This document shows positions 6,975-12,118 of a DNA stretch of 12,118 nucleotides, one piece after another (position 1 is the stretch's first letter; the number at the start of each line of letters is the position of its first letter). The stretch covers positions 1 to 12,118 of the forward strand of contig JANJTI010000010.1 in the NCBI GenBank assembly GCA_024711185.1, given 5' to 3'. The translations under genes and the position numbers were made by a program. The notes under the pieces were generated by a model. The model was not told the origin of the DNA and searched no databases. It saw only the letters and a list, made by a program, of their open reading frames with translations. The DNA comes from Brevundimonas sp. (GTDB taxonomy: Bacteria; Pseudomonadota; Alphaproteobacteria; Caulobacterales; Caulobacteraceae).

Positions 6975-8801
6975 ATGCACGGAGAAGGGGGCGGCGACTA
7001 CAGGGACCTGGTGGTCTTTCTGGCCGCAGCGGGCGTCGTGGTGCCGCTGTTCAGCCGCTTCAGGATCAGCGCCGTGCTGGGCTTTCTGGCGGCGGGCGTG
7101 TTGCTGGGTCCGGACGGGCTGGCGCGTTTCGCCGACGTCGCGCCGTGGCTGTCGTGGATCACCATCTCGGACGCCGCGCAGCTGCGGTCGCTCTCCGAGC
7201 TCGGCGTCGCCTTTCTCCTGTTCGTGATCGGTCTGGAGCTGTCGTGGGAGCGGCTGAAGGCCATGCGGCGGCTGGTGTTCGGCCTCGGCGTCACCCAGGT
7301 CGCGGTGTGCGCCGTCGGACTCGCCGCCGTGTTCATGCTGATGGGACAGCCGCTCGTCTCGGCGGCCGTGCTCGGCATGGGGCTGGCCTTGTCCTCCACC
7401 GCGGTGGTGATGCCGGTGATGGCGGAGCGGGGGCGGCTGACCTCGCCGGCCGGCCGCGCCACCTTCGCGGTTCTGCTGGCCCAGGACCTGGCGGTCGCGC
7501 CGATCCTGATCACCGTCACGGTTCTGGCGGCCCTGGCGCGGAGCGTCGGGGTCGGCGACGAGTTCGACCCGTCGGTCCTGCGTCCCGCGCTCCTGACCCT
7601 CATTCCGGCGGCGGTCGGCCTCGCCCTGCTGGTGGTGCTCGGTCGCCTCGTGCTGCGGCCGATGTTCCGCTCCGTGGCGCGCTCGCGCAGCCGCGGCCAG
7701 GGCGGCGAACTGTTCGTGGCCGCCAGCCTGCTCGTGGTCGTCGGCGCCGGGGTCGCGGCCCAGGCCGCCGGTCTGTCGATGGGGCTGGGCGCGCTCGTCG
7801 CTGGCTTGCTGCTGGCCGAGACGGAGTTCCGCCGCGAGGTCGAGCTGGCCATCGACCCGTTCAAGGGTCTGCTGCTCGGCGTCTTCTTCGTCGGCGTCGG
7901 CATCAGCCTGGACCTCGACGCGGTGGCCGCCAACCCGCTCGCCGTGCTCGGGCTGGTGGCGCTGATGACCCTGCTCAAGGGCGGCTTGATCTTTGGCGTG
8001 GCGCGGCTGTGGCGACTGCGAAATCGCACCGCGGCCGAGGCCGCGCTGATGCTCGCTCCTTCAGGCGAATTCGCCTTCGTCATCCTCGGCGCGGGGCTCG
8101 TCGAGGGCATCGCGTCTCCGGCCTTCACCGGGACGGTCATGCTCGCGGCGACGATCAGCATCTTCACCATCCCGCTCATGGCCGCGCTGGCCGCGCGGCT
8201 GCTGCGGGAGCCGGCGCGGGCGCCCGATCTGCCGGCCGAGGCGTTCGAGCCGGTCGCGGGTGAGAGGCAGGTTCTGGTTGTCGGCTTCGGCCGCGTGGGA
8301 CGTCTGGTCGGCGAACTGCTGAGCGAGCACGGGCAGACCTTCCTCGCGCTCGACTCCAACCCCTCGACCGTCGGCAAGGGCCGGGCCGAGGGGGCGAACG
8401 TCTTCTACGGCGACGCCGCCAGCCCGGAGTTGCTGCGTCTGTGCGGCATCGACTCGGCCCGCGCCCTGGTGGTCACCATGGACGCGCCCGCCAAGGTGGA
8501 CGAGGTGGTGGCCGCCGCCCGCTCGCTGCGTCCCGACCTCAGCATCATCGCCCGGGCGCGCGACTCGCGTCACGCCGAACGCCTGTACGGTCTCGGCGCG
8601 ACCGACGCGGTGCCGGAAACGACCGAAGCCAGCCTGCAGCTGGCCGAGAACACGCTGGTGGATCTGGGCGTGCCGATGGGACTGGTGCTCGCCTCCATCC
8701 ACGACCGCCGCGATCGCTTCCGCAAGATGTTCCAGGACGCCATGCCCAAGAGCGATGCGCCGCGGGCCCCGCGGGCCCTCAGGAGCGCCCTGCGACGGTG
8801 A
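6975..8801 (+). CDS. Kef-type cation/proton antiporter (CPA2) with TrkA-N domain
   Basis: A 608-residue inner-membrane protein predicted to exchange K+ for H+. About 12 membrane segments span residues 12-410. Family motifs are GLELSWERL (87-95), ALSSTAVVMPVMAERG (138-153), the ion-binding Gln170-Asp171 in LLAQDLAV, GLSMGLGALVAGLLLAE (266-282) and PFKGLLLGVFFVGVGISLDL (295-314). A cytoplasmic RCK/TrkA-N domain begins at about 431 with VVGFGRVG (GxGxxG at 437-442) and an acidic residue at D460, so it should bind NAD(H). ETTEASLQLAENTL (548-561) is the usual Kef helix. The length matches E. coli KefB/KefC (about 600-620). The regulatory loop that reads HALESDIEP in E. coli KefC reads REVELAIDP here (287-295). 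No KefF/KefG-type ancillary oxidoreductase gene lies alongside. The start is fixed by AGGAGG at 6965-6970. Glutathione gating cannot be judged from sequence. Confidence 0.93.
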   Translation: MHGEGGGDYRDLVVFLAAAGVVVPLFSRFRISAVLGFLAAGVLLGPDGLARFADVAPWLSWITISDAAQLRSLSELGVAFLLFVIGLELSWERLKAMRRLVFGLGVTQVAVCAVGLAAVFMLMGQPLVSAAVLGMGLALSSTAVVMPVMAERGRLTSPAGRATFAVLLAQDLAVAPILITVTVLAALARSVGVGDEFDPSVLRPALLTLIPAAVGLALLVVLGRLVLRPMFRSVARSRSRGQGGELFVAASLLVVVGAGVAAQAAGLSMGLGALVAGLLLAETEFRREVELAIDPFKGLLLGVFFVGVGISLDLDAVAANPLAVLGLVALMTLLKGGLIFGVARLWRLRNRTAAEAALMLAPSGEFAFVILGAGLVEGIASPAFTGTVMLAATISIFTIPLMAALAARLLREPARAPDLPAEAFEPVAGERQVLVVGFGRVGRLVGELLSEHGQTFLALDSNPSTVGKGRAEGANVFYGDAASPELLRLCGIDSARALVVTMDAPAKVDEVVAAARSLRPDLSIIARARDSRHAERLYGLGATDAVPETTEASLQLAENTLVDLGVPMGLVLASIHDRRDRFRKMFQDAMPKSDAPRAPRALRSALRR

Positions 8802-8819
8802 GCCGCAGCGGGCCCGCCC

Positions 8820-8850
8820 GTTAACCGTGGGGTGTTGGCCGGCGTTAACC
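8820..8850. repeat. Pair of GTTAACC repeats, possible CtrA half-sites
   Basis: GTTAACC occurs at 8820-8826 and 8844-8850, 24 bases apart and in the same orientation. TTAACC is the core of the half-site bound by the cell-cycle regulator CtrA in Caulobacterales, but the classic full site is TTAA-N7-TTAA, which this is not. The second copy lies in the loop of a candidate terminator. The evidence is suggestive only. Confidence 0.3.
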
Positions 8851-8865
8851 CGGGCACCCCATTTT
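8828..8865 (+). terminator. Candidate terminator of the antiporter gene
   Basis: TGGGGTG (8828-8834) pairs with CACCCCA (8855-8861) and is followed at once by TTTT (8862-8865). Within it, CCGG at 8839-8842 and 8850-8853 can form an inner stem with an unequal bulge between. It begins 26 bases after the antiporter stop. The long interrupted loop makes it weaker than the other terminators here. Confidence 0.5.
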
Positions 8866-8904
8866 GGTCATCGTTGCGTGATGAGTGCCAGCCTTCGCCG
8901 GACT

Positions 8905-8920
8905 GTCGGAGACCTCCGAC
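8905..8920. promoter_or_regulatory. 16-bp palindrome, candidate TetR operator
   Basis: GTCGGAG-AC-CTCCGAC is a perfect 7-bp inverted repeat with a 2-base centre, 94 bases before the TetR-type gene; a second palindrome, CTCCGGAG, lies at 8927-8934. TetR repressors commonly bind 15-20 bp palindromes in front of their own gene, so autoregulation is an inference. No clear -35/-10 pair is visible around it. Confidence 0.4.
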
Positions 8921-9014
8921 GGCGCTCTCCGGAGCATCCGATTCCACAGCATCGCTTCGGCGTATTTCTTTCTGCCGGCGGACGTGCGCCGCCGTTTAGT
9001 CGAGTACCGATTTC

Positions 9015-9680
9015 ATGCGAGACATCGCCCAAACCTCCGCCCTCGATTCCTCCGAGACCGAGGCCGAAGCCCCCCGTCTGAACCGTCGCCAGGCCGCCAA
9101 GGTGCGGACCCGGCAGAAGGTCCTCGACGCCGCCCGCGCGCTCTTCGCAGAGCGGGGCTACGAGCCCGCCACCATCCGCGACATCGCCAAGGGCGCCGGC
9201 ATGTCCACAGGCGCGGTGTTCGCCAACTTCCAGGACAAGGCGGAGCTGTTCGAGGCGGTTCTCGCCGAGGACCTCGCCCGCCTGGGTGAAACTCTTCGCG
9301 CGGCCGCGGCCCGCGAGAGCACCCTGCGCGGACGGCTGCTGGCTGCCCTGACCGCCGCCTATCACGGCTCGCTCGAACAGCTCCCGCTGGTGCAGGCCGT
9401 GGTGGCCCGCTCCTGGTTCCAGCCGGTCGCAGCCGAGATGCGCACCCGGGAGGCGATCAAGCCGGTCACCTCCGTCGTCCTCGAGGCGCTGCAGGCCGGC
9501 GTCCGCGAAGGCGAACTGCGCCAGGACGCCGACGTCCGCCTGCTATCGGACCTGATCTATGCGGCCTTCCTGTCGAACTACCGCCGCGCGGCCTACGACG
9601 GCTGGAACATGGAGCAGCTCGACGCCCAGCTGCAGAAGCAGGTCGACGTGATCCTCGCCGGAGCCCTCTCCCGGCAGTGA
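9015..9680 (+). CDS. TetR/AcrR-family transcriptional regulator
   Basis: A 221-residue DNA-binding regulator. A polar tail of about 25 residues precedes the N-terminal DNA-binding domain: RTRQKVLDAARALFAERGY (31-49), then the helix-turn-helix TIRDIAKGAGMSTGAVFANF (53-72) and DKAELF (74-79). All of these are standard TetR_N features. The C-terminal half (about 85-221) is helical and would form the dimer interface and ligand pocket; I cannot name the ligand. The start is bounded by an in-frame TAG at 8997-8999, making 9015 the first ATG, although no strong ribosome binding site is present. The gene is convergent with the Rieske oxygenase gene, so unlike many TetR genes it is not divergent from an obvious target. 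The palindrome at 8905-8920 is a candidate autoregulatory site. The family call is secure; the regulon is unknown. Confidence 0.93.
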   Translation: MRDIAQTSALDSSETEAEAPRLNRRQAAKVRTRQKVLDAARALFAERGYEPATIRDIAKGAGMSTGAVFANFQDKAELFEAVLAEDLARLGETLRAAAARESTLRGRLLAALTAAYHGSLEQLPLVQAVVARSWFQPVAAEMRTREAIKPVTSVVLEALQAGVREGELRQDADVRLLSDLIYAAFLSNYRRAAYDGWNMEQLDAQLQKQVDVILAGALSRQ

Positions 9681-9708
9681 AGCCGCCCGGCTTCGCCCTG
9701 ACCTCTTC

Positions 9709-9743
9709 GAAGGCCGCGACCCGCGTCGCGGCCTTCAACTTTT
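9709..9743 (+). terminator. Intrinsic terminator of the TetR gene
   Basis: GAAGGCCGCGAC (9709-9720) pairs perfectly with 9725-9736 (12 bp) around a CCGC loop, followed by AACTTTT. It begins 28 bases after the regulator stop. The right arm overlaps the stop codon of the convergent Rieske gene (9735-9737). The minus strand has no T-run after the stem, so it mainly serves the plus strand. Confidence 0.88.
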
Positions 9744-10841
9744 CCAGCGCAGGGTCGCGGGCTGGACCGGATTGACGAACGGCCGGCCCTCGGCGCGGCT
9801 CCGCGTCCACTCGCGCTTGAGCTGCTGGTACCACTTGGCCTGCCGGTCGGCGTCGTCGATCCAGATCAGGGCCGGATCGTAGCGCAGTCCCTCGTTCTGC
9901 AGGTTCACCATGCCGCCGTCCTGCTTCAGGAAGGCGACCACGCCGAGCCGTAGGAACGGCCGGGCGAGGCCGAAGACCCAGTGGTCGGACCAGAAGATCT
10001 GGGTGATCCGGGTGCGGGTCGAGGTGATCGGGGTCAGGCAGGTCAGGGCCAGCACCTGCTTGTCCCCCACCTGGATGTGCTCCCAGCGGTAGCCCGGCAG
10101 GCGGAAGGAGATCTCCGTCGCCGGGGCCCCGCCCAGAATGCGGTAGAGTCGACTGTTCGACGAGGGCGCGTGGCGCACCATGGCGAAGCCGTGTTCGCGC
10201 GGCTCGAAGGCCTTGGCCTTCTCGTGCATCGAATGCTCCGAGCGCCACCACCACTGCTGGTGGACGAAGGGTCCGTGGGCGGGGTCCATCAGCCCGATCA
10301 CGGCGTGATCGATATGGCTGTCGAACTCCATCCACTCGACCAGTTTCGCGCCGCCCCCGACGACGCCGGGGAACTGAGGCGGCTCGTGGTCGGGCTCGTC
10401 CTCGCCGCGCGGATCCGCACCCATCCAGACGAACACCAGTCCCTGGCTCTCGCGCACCGGATAGCGGCGCACGCGAATGCGCCCGGTCTCGAAGGTCTGG
10501 GCTTCGACCAGCGACGGGATGGCGGCGCAGCCGCCGTCGGGCCGAAAGCGCCAGCCGTGATAGGGGCACTCGACGGTTTCGCCTTCGCCCTTGTCGACGA
10601 TCCGCCCCGCCGACAGAGGGGCGGCGCGGTGGGGACAGATGTCCCGCAGGGCGAAAACCTCGCCACCGCGCGTGCGTCCGATCAGCACTGGCTCGTCGAG
10701 CAGTTCGTACCGCTTCAGCGAGCCCGGGGCCACGTCCCGGGCCAGGGCGACGAAATACCAGGCGTCCAGCACGAAGCCCTTGCCGAAGGCGGTCGGCGGC
10801 GTGCGCGGGGCGGCGACGGAAGCGATGTCGGGAACGGTCAT
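9735..10841 (-). CDS. Rieske [2Fe-2S] non-heme iron oxygenase, alpha subunit
   Basis: A 368-residue cytosolic oxygenase expected to hydroxylate or demethylate an aromatic or other cyclic substrate. The Rieske domain covers about 25-140, with ligands Cys69 and His71 in CPHRAAPL and Cys92 and His95 in CPYHGW. The catalytic domain holds the mononuclear iron site: Asp186 as bridge to the neighbouring Rieske centre and His189 and His194 as ligands in DPAHGPFVH. Asp308 (KQDGGMVNLQNE) is the best candidate third ligand. The length fits the single-component alpha-only group (about 340-380) rather than the larger alpha-beta dioxygenases, and no beta subunit, ferredoxin or reductase gene is nearby, so electrons must come from partners elsewhere. 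I chose the ATG at 10841; an upstream in-frame start at 10964 would add 41 residues unlike the family and run through the divergent promoter region. The substrate cannot be named. Confidence 0.92.
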   Translation of the reverse strand: MTVPDIASVAAPRTPPTAFGKGFVLDAWYFVALARDVAPGSLKRYELLDEPVLIGRTRGGEVFALRDICPHRAAPLSAGRIVDKGEGETVECPYHGWRFRPDGGCAAIPSLVEAQTFETGRIRVRRYPVRESQGLVFVWMGADPRGEDEPDHEPPQFPGVVGGGAKLVEWMEFDSHIDHAVIGLMDPAHGPFVHQQWWWRSEHSMHEKAKAFEPREHGFAMVRHAPSSNSRLYRILGGAPATEISFRLPGYRWEHIQVGDKQVLALTCLTPITSTRTRITQIFWSDHWVFGLARPFLRLGVVAFLKQDGGMVNLQNEGLRYDPALIWIDDADRQAKWYQQLKREWTRSRAEGRPFVNPVQPATLRWKS

Positions 10842-10848
10842 GGCTGCT

Positions 10849-10854
10849 ATTCTA
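10849..10854 (-). promoter_or_regulatory. -10 box placed for a leaderless Rieske mRNA
   Basis: On the minus strand TAGAAT (10854-10849; 5 of 6 to TATAAT) ends 7 bases before the ATG at 10841. Normal -10 to start spacing would put transcription start at or next to that A, giving a leaderless mRNA. No ribosome binding site lies between. The -35 region is GC-rich and matches poorly. Confidence 0.45.
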
Positions 10855-10907
10855 GGCGAGCGTCGCGGACCGCCGCCAGTCGCCCATCCGTCGCCTTGAA
10901 AAAGCAC

Positions 10908-10936
10908 TTTACAACACAAAGCTACCCACGTATCAG
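10908..10936 (+). promoter_or_regulatory. Probable promoter of the alpha/beta hydrolase gene
   Basis: TTTACA (10908-10913; 5 of 6 to TTGACA), a 17-base spacer and TATCAG (10931-10936; 4 of 6 to TATAAT) lie in the most AT-rich island of the gap. Transcription would start near 10943, just before a TGGAGAG ribosome binding site (10948-10954) and the ATG at 10964. CTTT-N7-AAAG (10907-10921), overlapping the -35 box, could be a binding site. Confidence 0.5.
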
Positions 10937-10963
10937 CCAGATGCTGATGGAGAGATCGCTGCA

Positions 10964-11953
10964 ATGAACATCACCCTCGCCGCCGTTCTGGCCTCCGCCG
11001 CCCTCGCCGCCGTCCCGGCTGCGGCCCAGGACGGCCATGCCGGTCACGCCGCTCATGGAGCCGGACACGCTCATGGAGCCGCCCGGCCCGGCGCGGCCGA
11101 GGGACCGCACACACAGCACGGGCACGCCCACGCCGCCTTCGAATCGGGCCGCTTTCACGTCCGGGTCGACGGGCCGGAGCATCCGGTGGGGGACGTGATC
11201 CTCGTCCCCGGCCTCACCTCGTCGCCCGAGATCTGGCAAGGACTGACCGAGGCGCTGAAGGATCGCTACCGGGTGCACCGGGTGCATGTGCAGGGCTTCG
11301 CCGGCGCGCCGGCCGAGGACAACGCCGCCGGACCGGTCTCGGCGCCCGTGGCCGAGGATCTGGCCCGCTACATCGCCGAGCAGGGGCTGGTGAAGCCGGC
11401 AGTGATCGGCCACTCGATGGGCGGGACCATCGGCATGATGCTGGCCGCCCGACACCCCGACAGCGTGGGCAAGCTGATGGTCGTGGACATGGTGCCGTTC
11501 ATGGGCGCGATGTTCGGCGGACCCGGCGCGACCGCCGAGAGCGTCGCCCCTGTCGCCGACCAGATCCACGCCGGCATGGCGAGCGGTCCGCGCGAGGCCT
11601 ACAACGCCCAGGCGATCGCCTCGATCAACGGCATGATCAACACCACAAGCGAGCGCGCGGCCGCCATCCGTCACATGGAGACCAGCGACCAGCAGGTCGC
11701 CGCCTCGGCCTTCCGCGAGTTGATCGTCACCGATCTGCGTCCGGAGCTGGCGCGCATCACCGCCCCGACGACGGTGCTCTACGTCAAGTTCAACGATCCG
11801 CGGATGACGCCGGAGATCACCGACGGCATCTACCAGGCCTCGTTCGCCGGCCTGCGCGGCGCCCGGCTCAAGCGCATCGACGACAGCGCCCACTTCATCA
11901 TGCTGGACCAGCCCGCGACGTTCGCCGCCGAGGTGAACGCGTTTTTAGAATAG
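10964..11953 (+). CDS. Exported alpha/beta hydrolase with His-rich N-terminal segment
   Basis: A 329-residue hydrolase predicted to act in the periplasm on an unknown ester or related substrate. A signal peptide at 1-21 (MNITLAAVLAS..., AAA before QDG) is followed by a low-complexity segment, 23-58, with nine histidines mixed with Ala and Gly. The hydrolase fold runs from about 64 to 329. The oxyanion-hole region VPGLTSS (81-87) replaces the more usual HG motif. The nucleophile Ser151 sits in GHSMGG (149-154), with His310 in DDSAHFIMLDQP and Asp278 (FNDPRMTP) as the likely acid. Without the signal and His-rich parts, the length is that of a standard alpha/beta hydrolase (about 265). TGGAGAG at 10948-10954 supports the start. 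The gene is divergent from the Rieske oxygenase gene, which may or may not mean a shared pathway. The family call is secure; the substrate is unknown. Confidence 0.92.
   Translation: MNITLAAVLASAALAAVPAAAQDGHAGHAAHGAGHAHGAARPGAAEGPHTQHGHAHAAFESGRFHVRVDGPEHPVGDVILVPGLTSSPEIWQGLTEALKDRYRVHRVHVQGFAGAPAEDNAAGPVSAPVAEDLARYIAEQGLVKPAVIGHSMGGTIGMMLAARHPDSVGKLMVVDMVPFMGAMFGGPGATAESVAPVADQIHAGMASGPREAYNAQAIASINGMINTTSERAAAIRHMETSDQQVAASAFRELIVTDLRPELARITAPTTVLYVKFNDPRMTPEITDGIYQASFAGLRGARLKRIDDSAHFIMLDQPATFAAEVNAFLE
11050..11081 (+). repeat. In-frame 18-base duplication in the His-rich segment
   Basis: CGCTCATGGAGCCG occurs at 11050-11063 and again at 11068-11081, an 18-base (six-codon) period. The protein reads AHGAGH (30-35) then AHGAAR (36-41). 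Identity at the DNA level, codon choice included, suggests recent slippage or duplication within the coding sequence. Confidence 0.7.
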
Positions 11954-11968
11954 GGCGCGTCCGGGCCA

Positions 11969-12023
11969 TCGTTTCGGCGGAAACGACCTTCACGGTCTCG
12001 TGAGAGACGCGGGGGCGTTTCCG
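11969..12023 (+). promoter_or_regulatory. Mutually exclusive hairpins before the last reading frame
   Basis: TCGTTTC (11969-11975) pairs with GAAACGA (11980-11986) around a GGCG loop. The same right arm, as CGGAAACG (11978-11985), can instead pair over 8 bp with CGTTTCCG (12016-12023), enclosing a small hairpin GTCTC-GTGA-GAGAC (11995-12008) with a GNRA-type loop. It lies after the hydrolase stop with no T-run, and 49 bases before the next start. It may be a 3' end structure of the hydrolase mRNA or a regulatory leader of the next gene. Confidence 0.35.
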
Positions 12024-12071
12024 TCGGCAGCTTGACCGGTTATGACCGCCGGCAGGCTTGATGAGGTTTCG

Positions 12072-12118
12072 ATGGCGGGTTCCGGCTTCAGCTTCGGTCG
12101 CGGCTCGGGCGGCGGCGG
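12072..12118 (+). CDS. Start of a Gly-rich protein, cut by the window end
   Basis: Only the first 15 codons are present: MAGSGFSFGRGSGGG. A GAGG ribosome binding site (12063-12066) lies 5 bases before the ATG. An in-frame ATG at 12042 would add ten residues (MTAGRLDEVS) but lacks a ribosome binding site; an in-frame TGA at 12033-12035 limits the start to these two. A flexible Gly/Ser-rich N-terminus says nothing specific about function and I do not recognise the protein. The frame could prove spurious once more sequence is seen. Confidence 0.5.
   Translation, partial: MAGSGFSFGRGSGGG

Noticed and set aside
6920..8263. A 447-codon plus-strand frame overlapping the antiporter gene
   Set aside because: It reads the antiporter gene in another frame as an Arg/Gly/Ala-rich string; the antiporter frame has all family motifs and a proper ribosome binding site.
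10842..10964. N-terminal extension of the Rieske oxygenase to an ATG at 10964
   Set aside because: The extra 41 residues do not resemble the family, contain the AT-rich divergent promoter region, and would overlap the start codon of the hydrolase gene.

Overview
The window is GC-rich throughout and reads as chromosomal DNA of an alphaproteobacterium. Codon use, the style of the proteins (a divergent alphaproteobacterial histidyl-tRNA synthetase, an M13 peptidase, a periplasmic alpha/beta hydrolase) and the short spacing between genes point to the Caulobacterales, perhaps Brevundimonas or a relative. That placement is an inference from sequence style; no marker gene proves it. I see no insertion sequence, integrase, tRNA, rRNA or CRISPR array, and no change in base composition that would suggest recent transfer.

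Layout, left to right. (1) Bases 40-4356, plus strand: a 3-hydroxybutyryl-CoA dehydrogenase; a 189-residue membrane protein overlapping it by 4 bases; a DUF418/YeiB-type membrane protein; and hisS. (2) Bases 4357-4675: the gap between convergent genes. It holds a palindrome right after hisS, a run of hairpins that looks like a small RNA, and a very strong two-way terminator. (3) Bases 4676-6802, minus strand: an exported M13 zinc metallopeptidase. It is divergent from (4) a Kef-type cation/proton antiporter at 6975-8801. (5) Bases 8802-9014: a candidate antiporter terminator, two GTTAACC repeats and a palindrome ahead of a TetR-family regulator (9015-9680), which ends in a good hairpin terminator. 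(6) Bases 9735-10841, minus strand: a Rieske non-heme iron oxygenase. It is divergent from (7) a secreted alpha/beta hydrolase (10964-11953) with a histidine-rich segment behind its signal peptide. (8) Bases 11954-12118: a leader-like stretch with alternative hairpins and the first codons of a Gly-rich reading frame cut by the window end.

The genes do not form one pathway. This looks like an ordinary housekeeping and accessory-metabolism region in which most genes have their own transcription signals. No new multi-gene system is evident. The most interesting points are non-coding or at residue level: the possible small RNA after hisS, the alternative hairpins at the right end, the changed motif-2 loop of HisRS, the His-rich repeat in the hydrolase, the altered gating loop of the Kef protein, and a possibly leaderless Rieske oxygenase mRNA.
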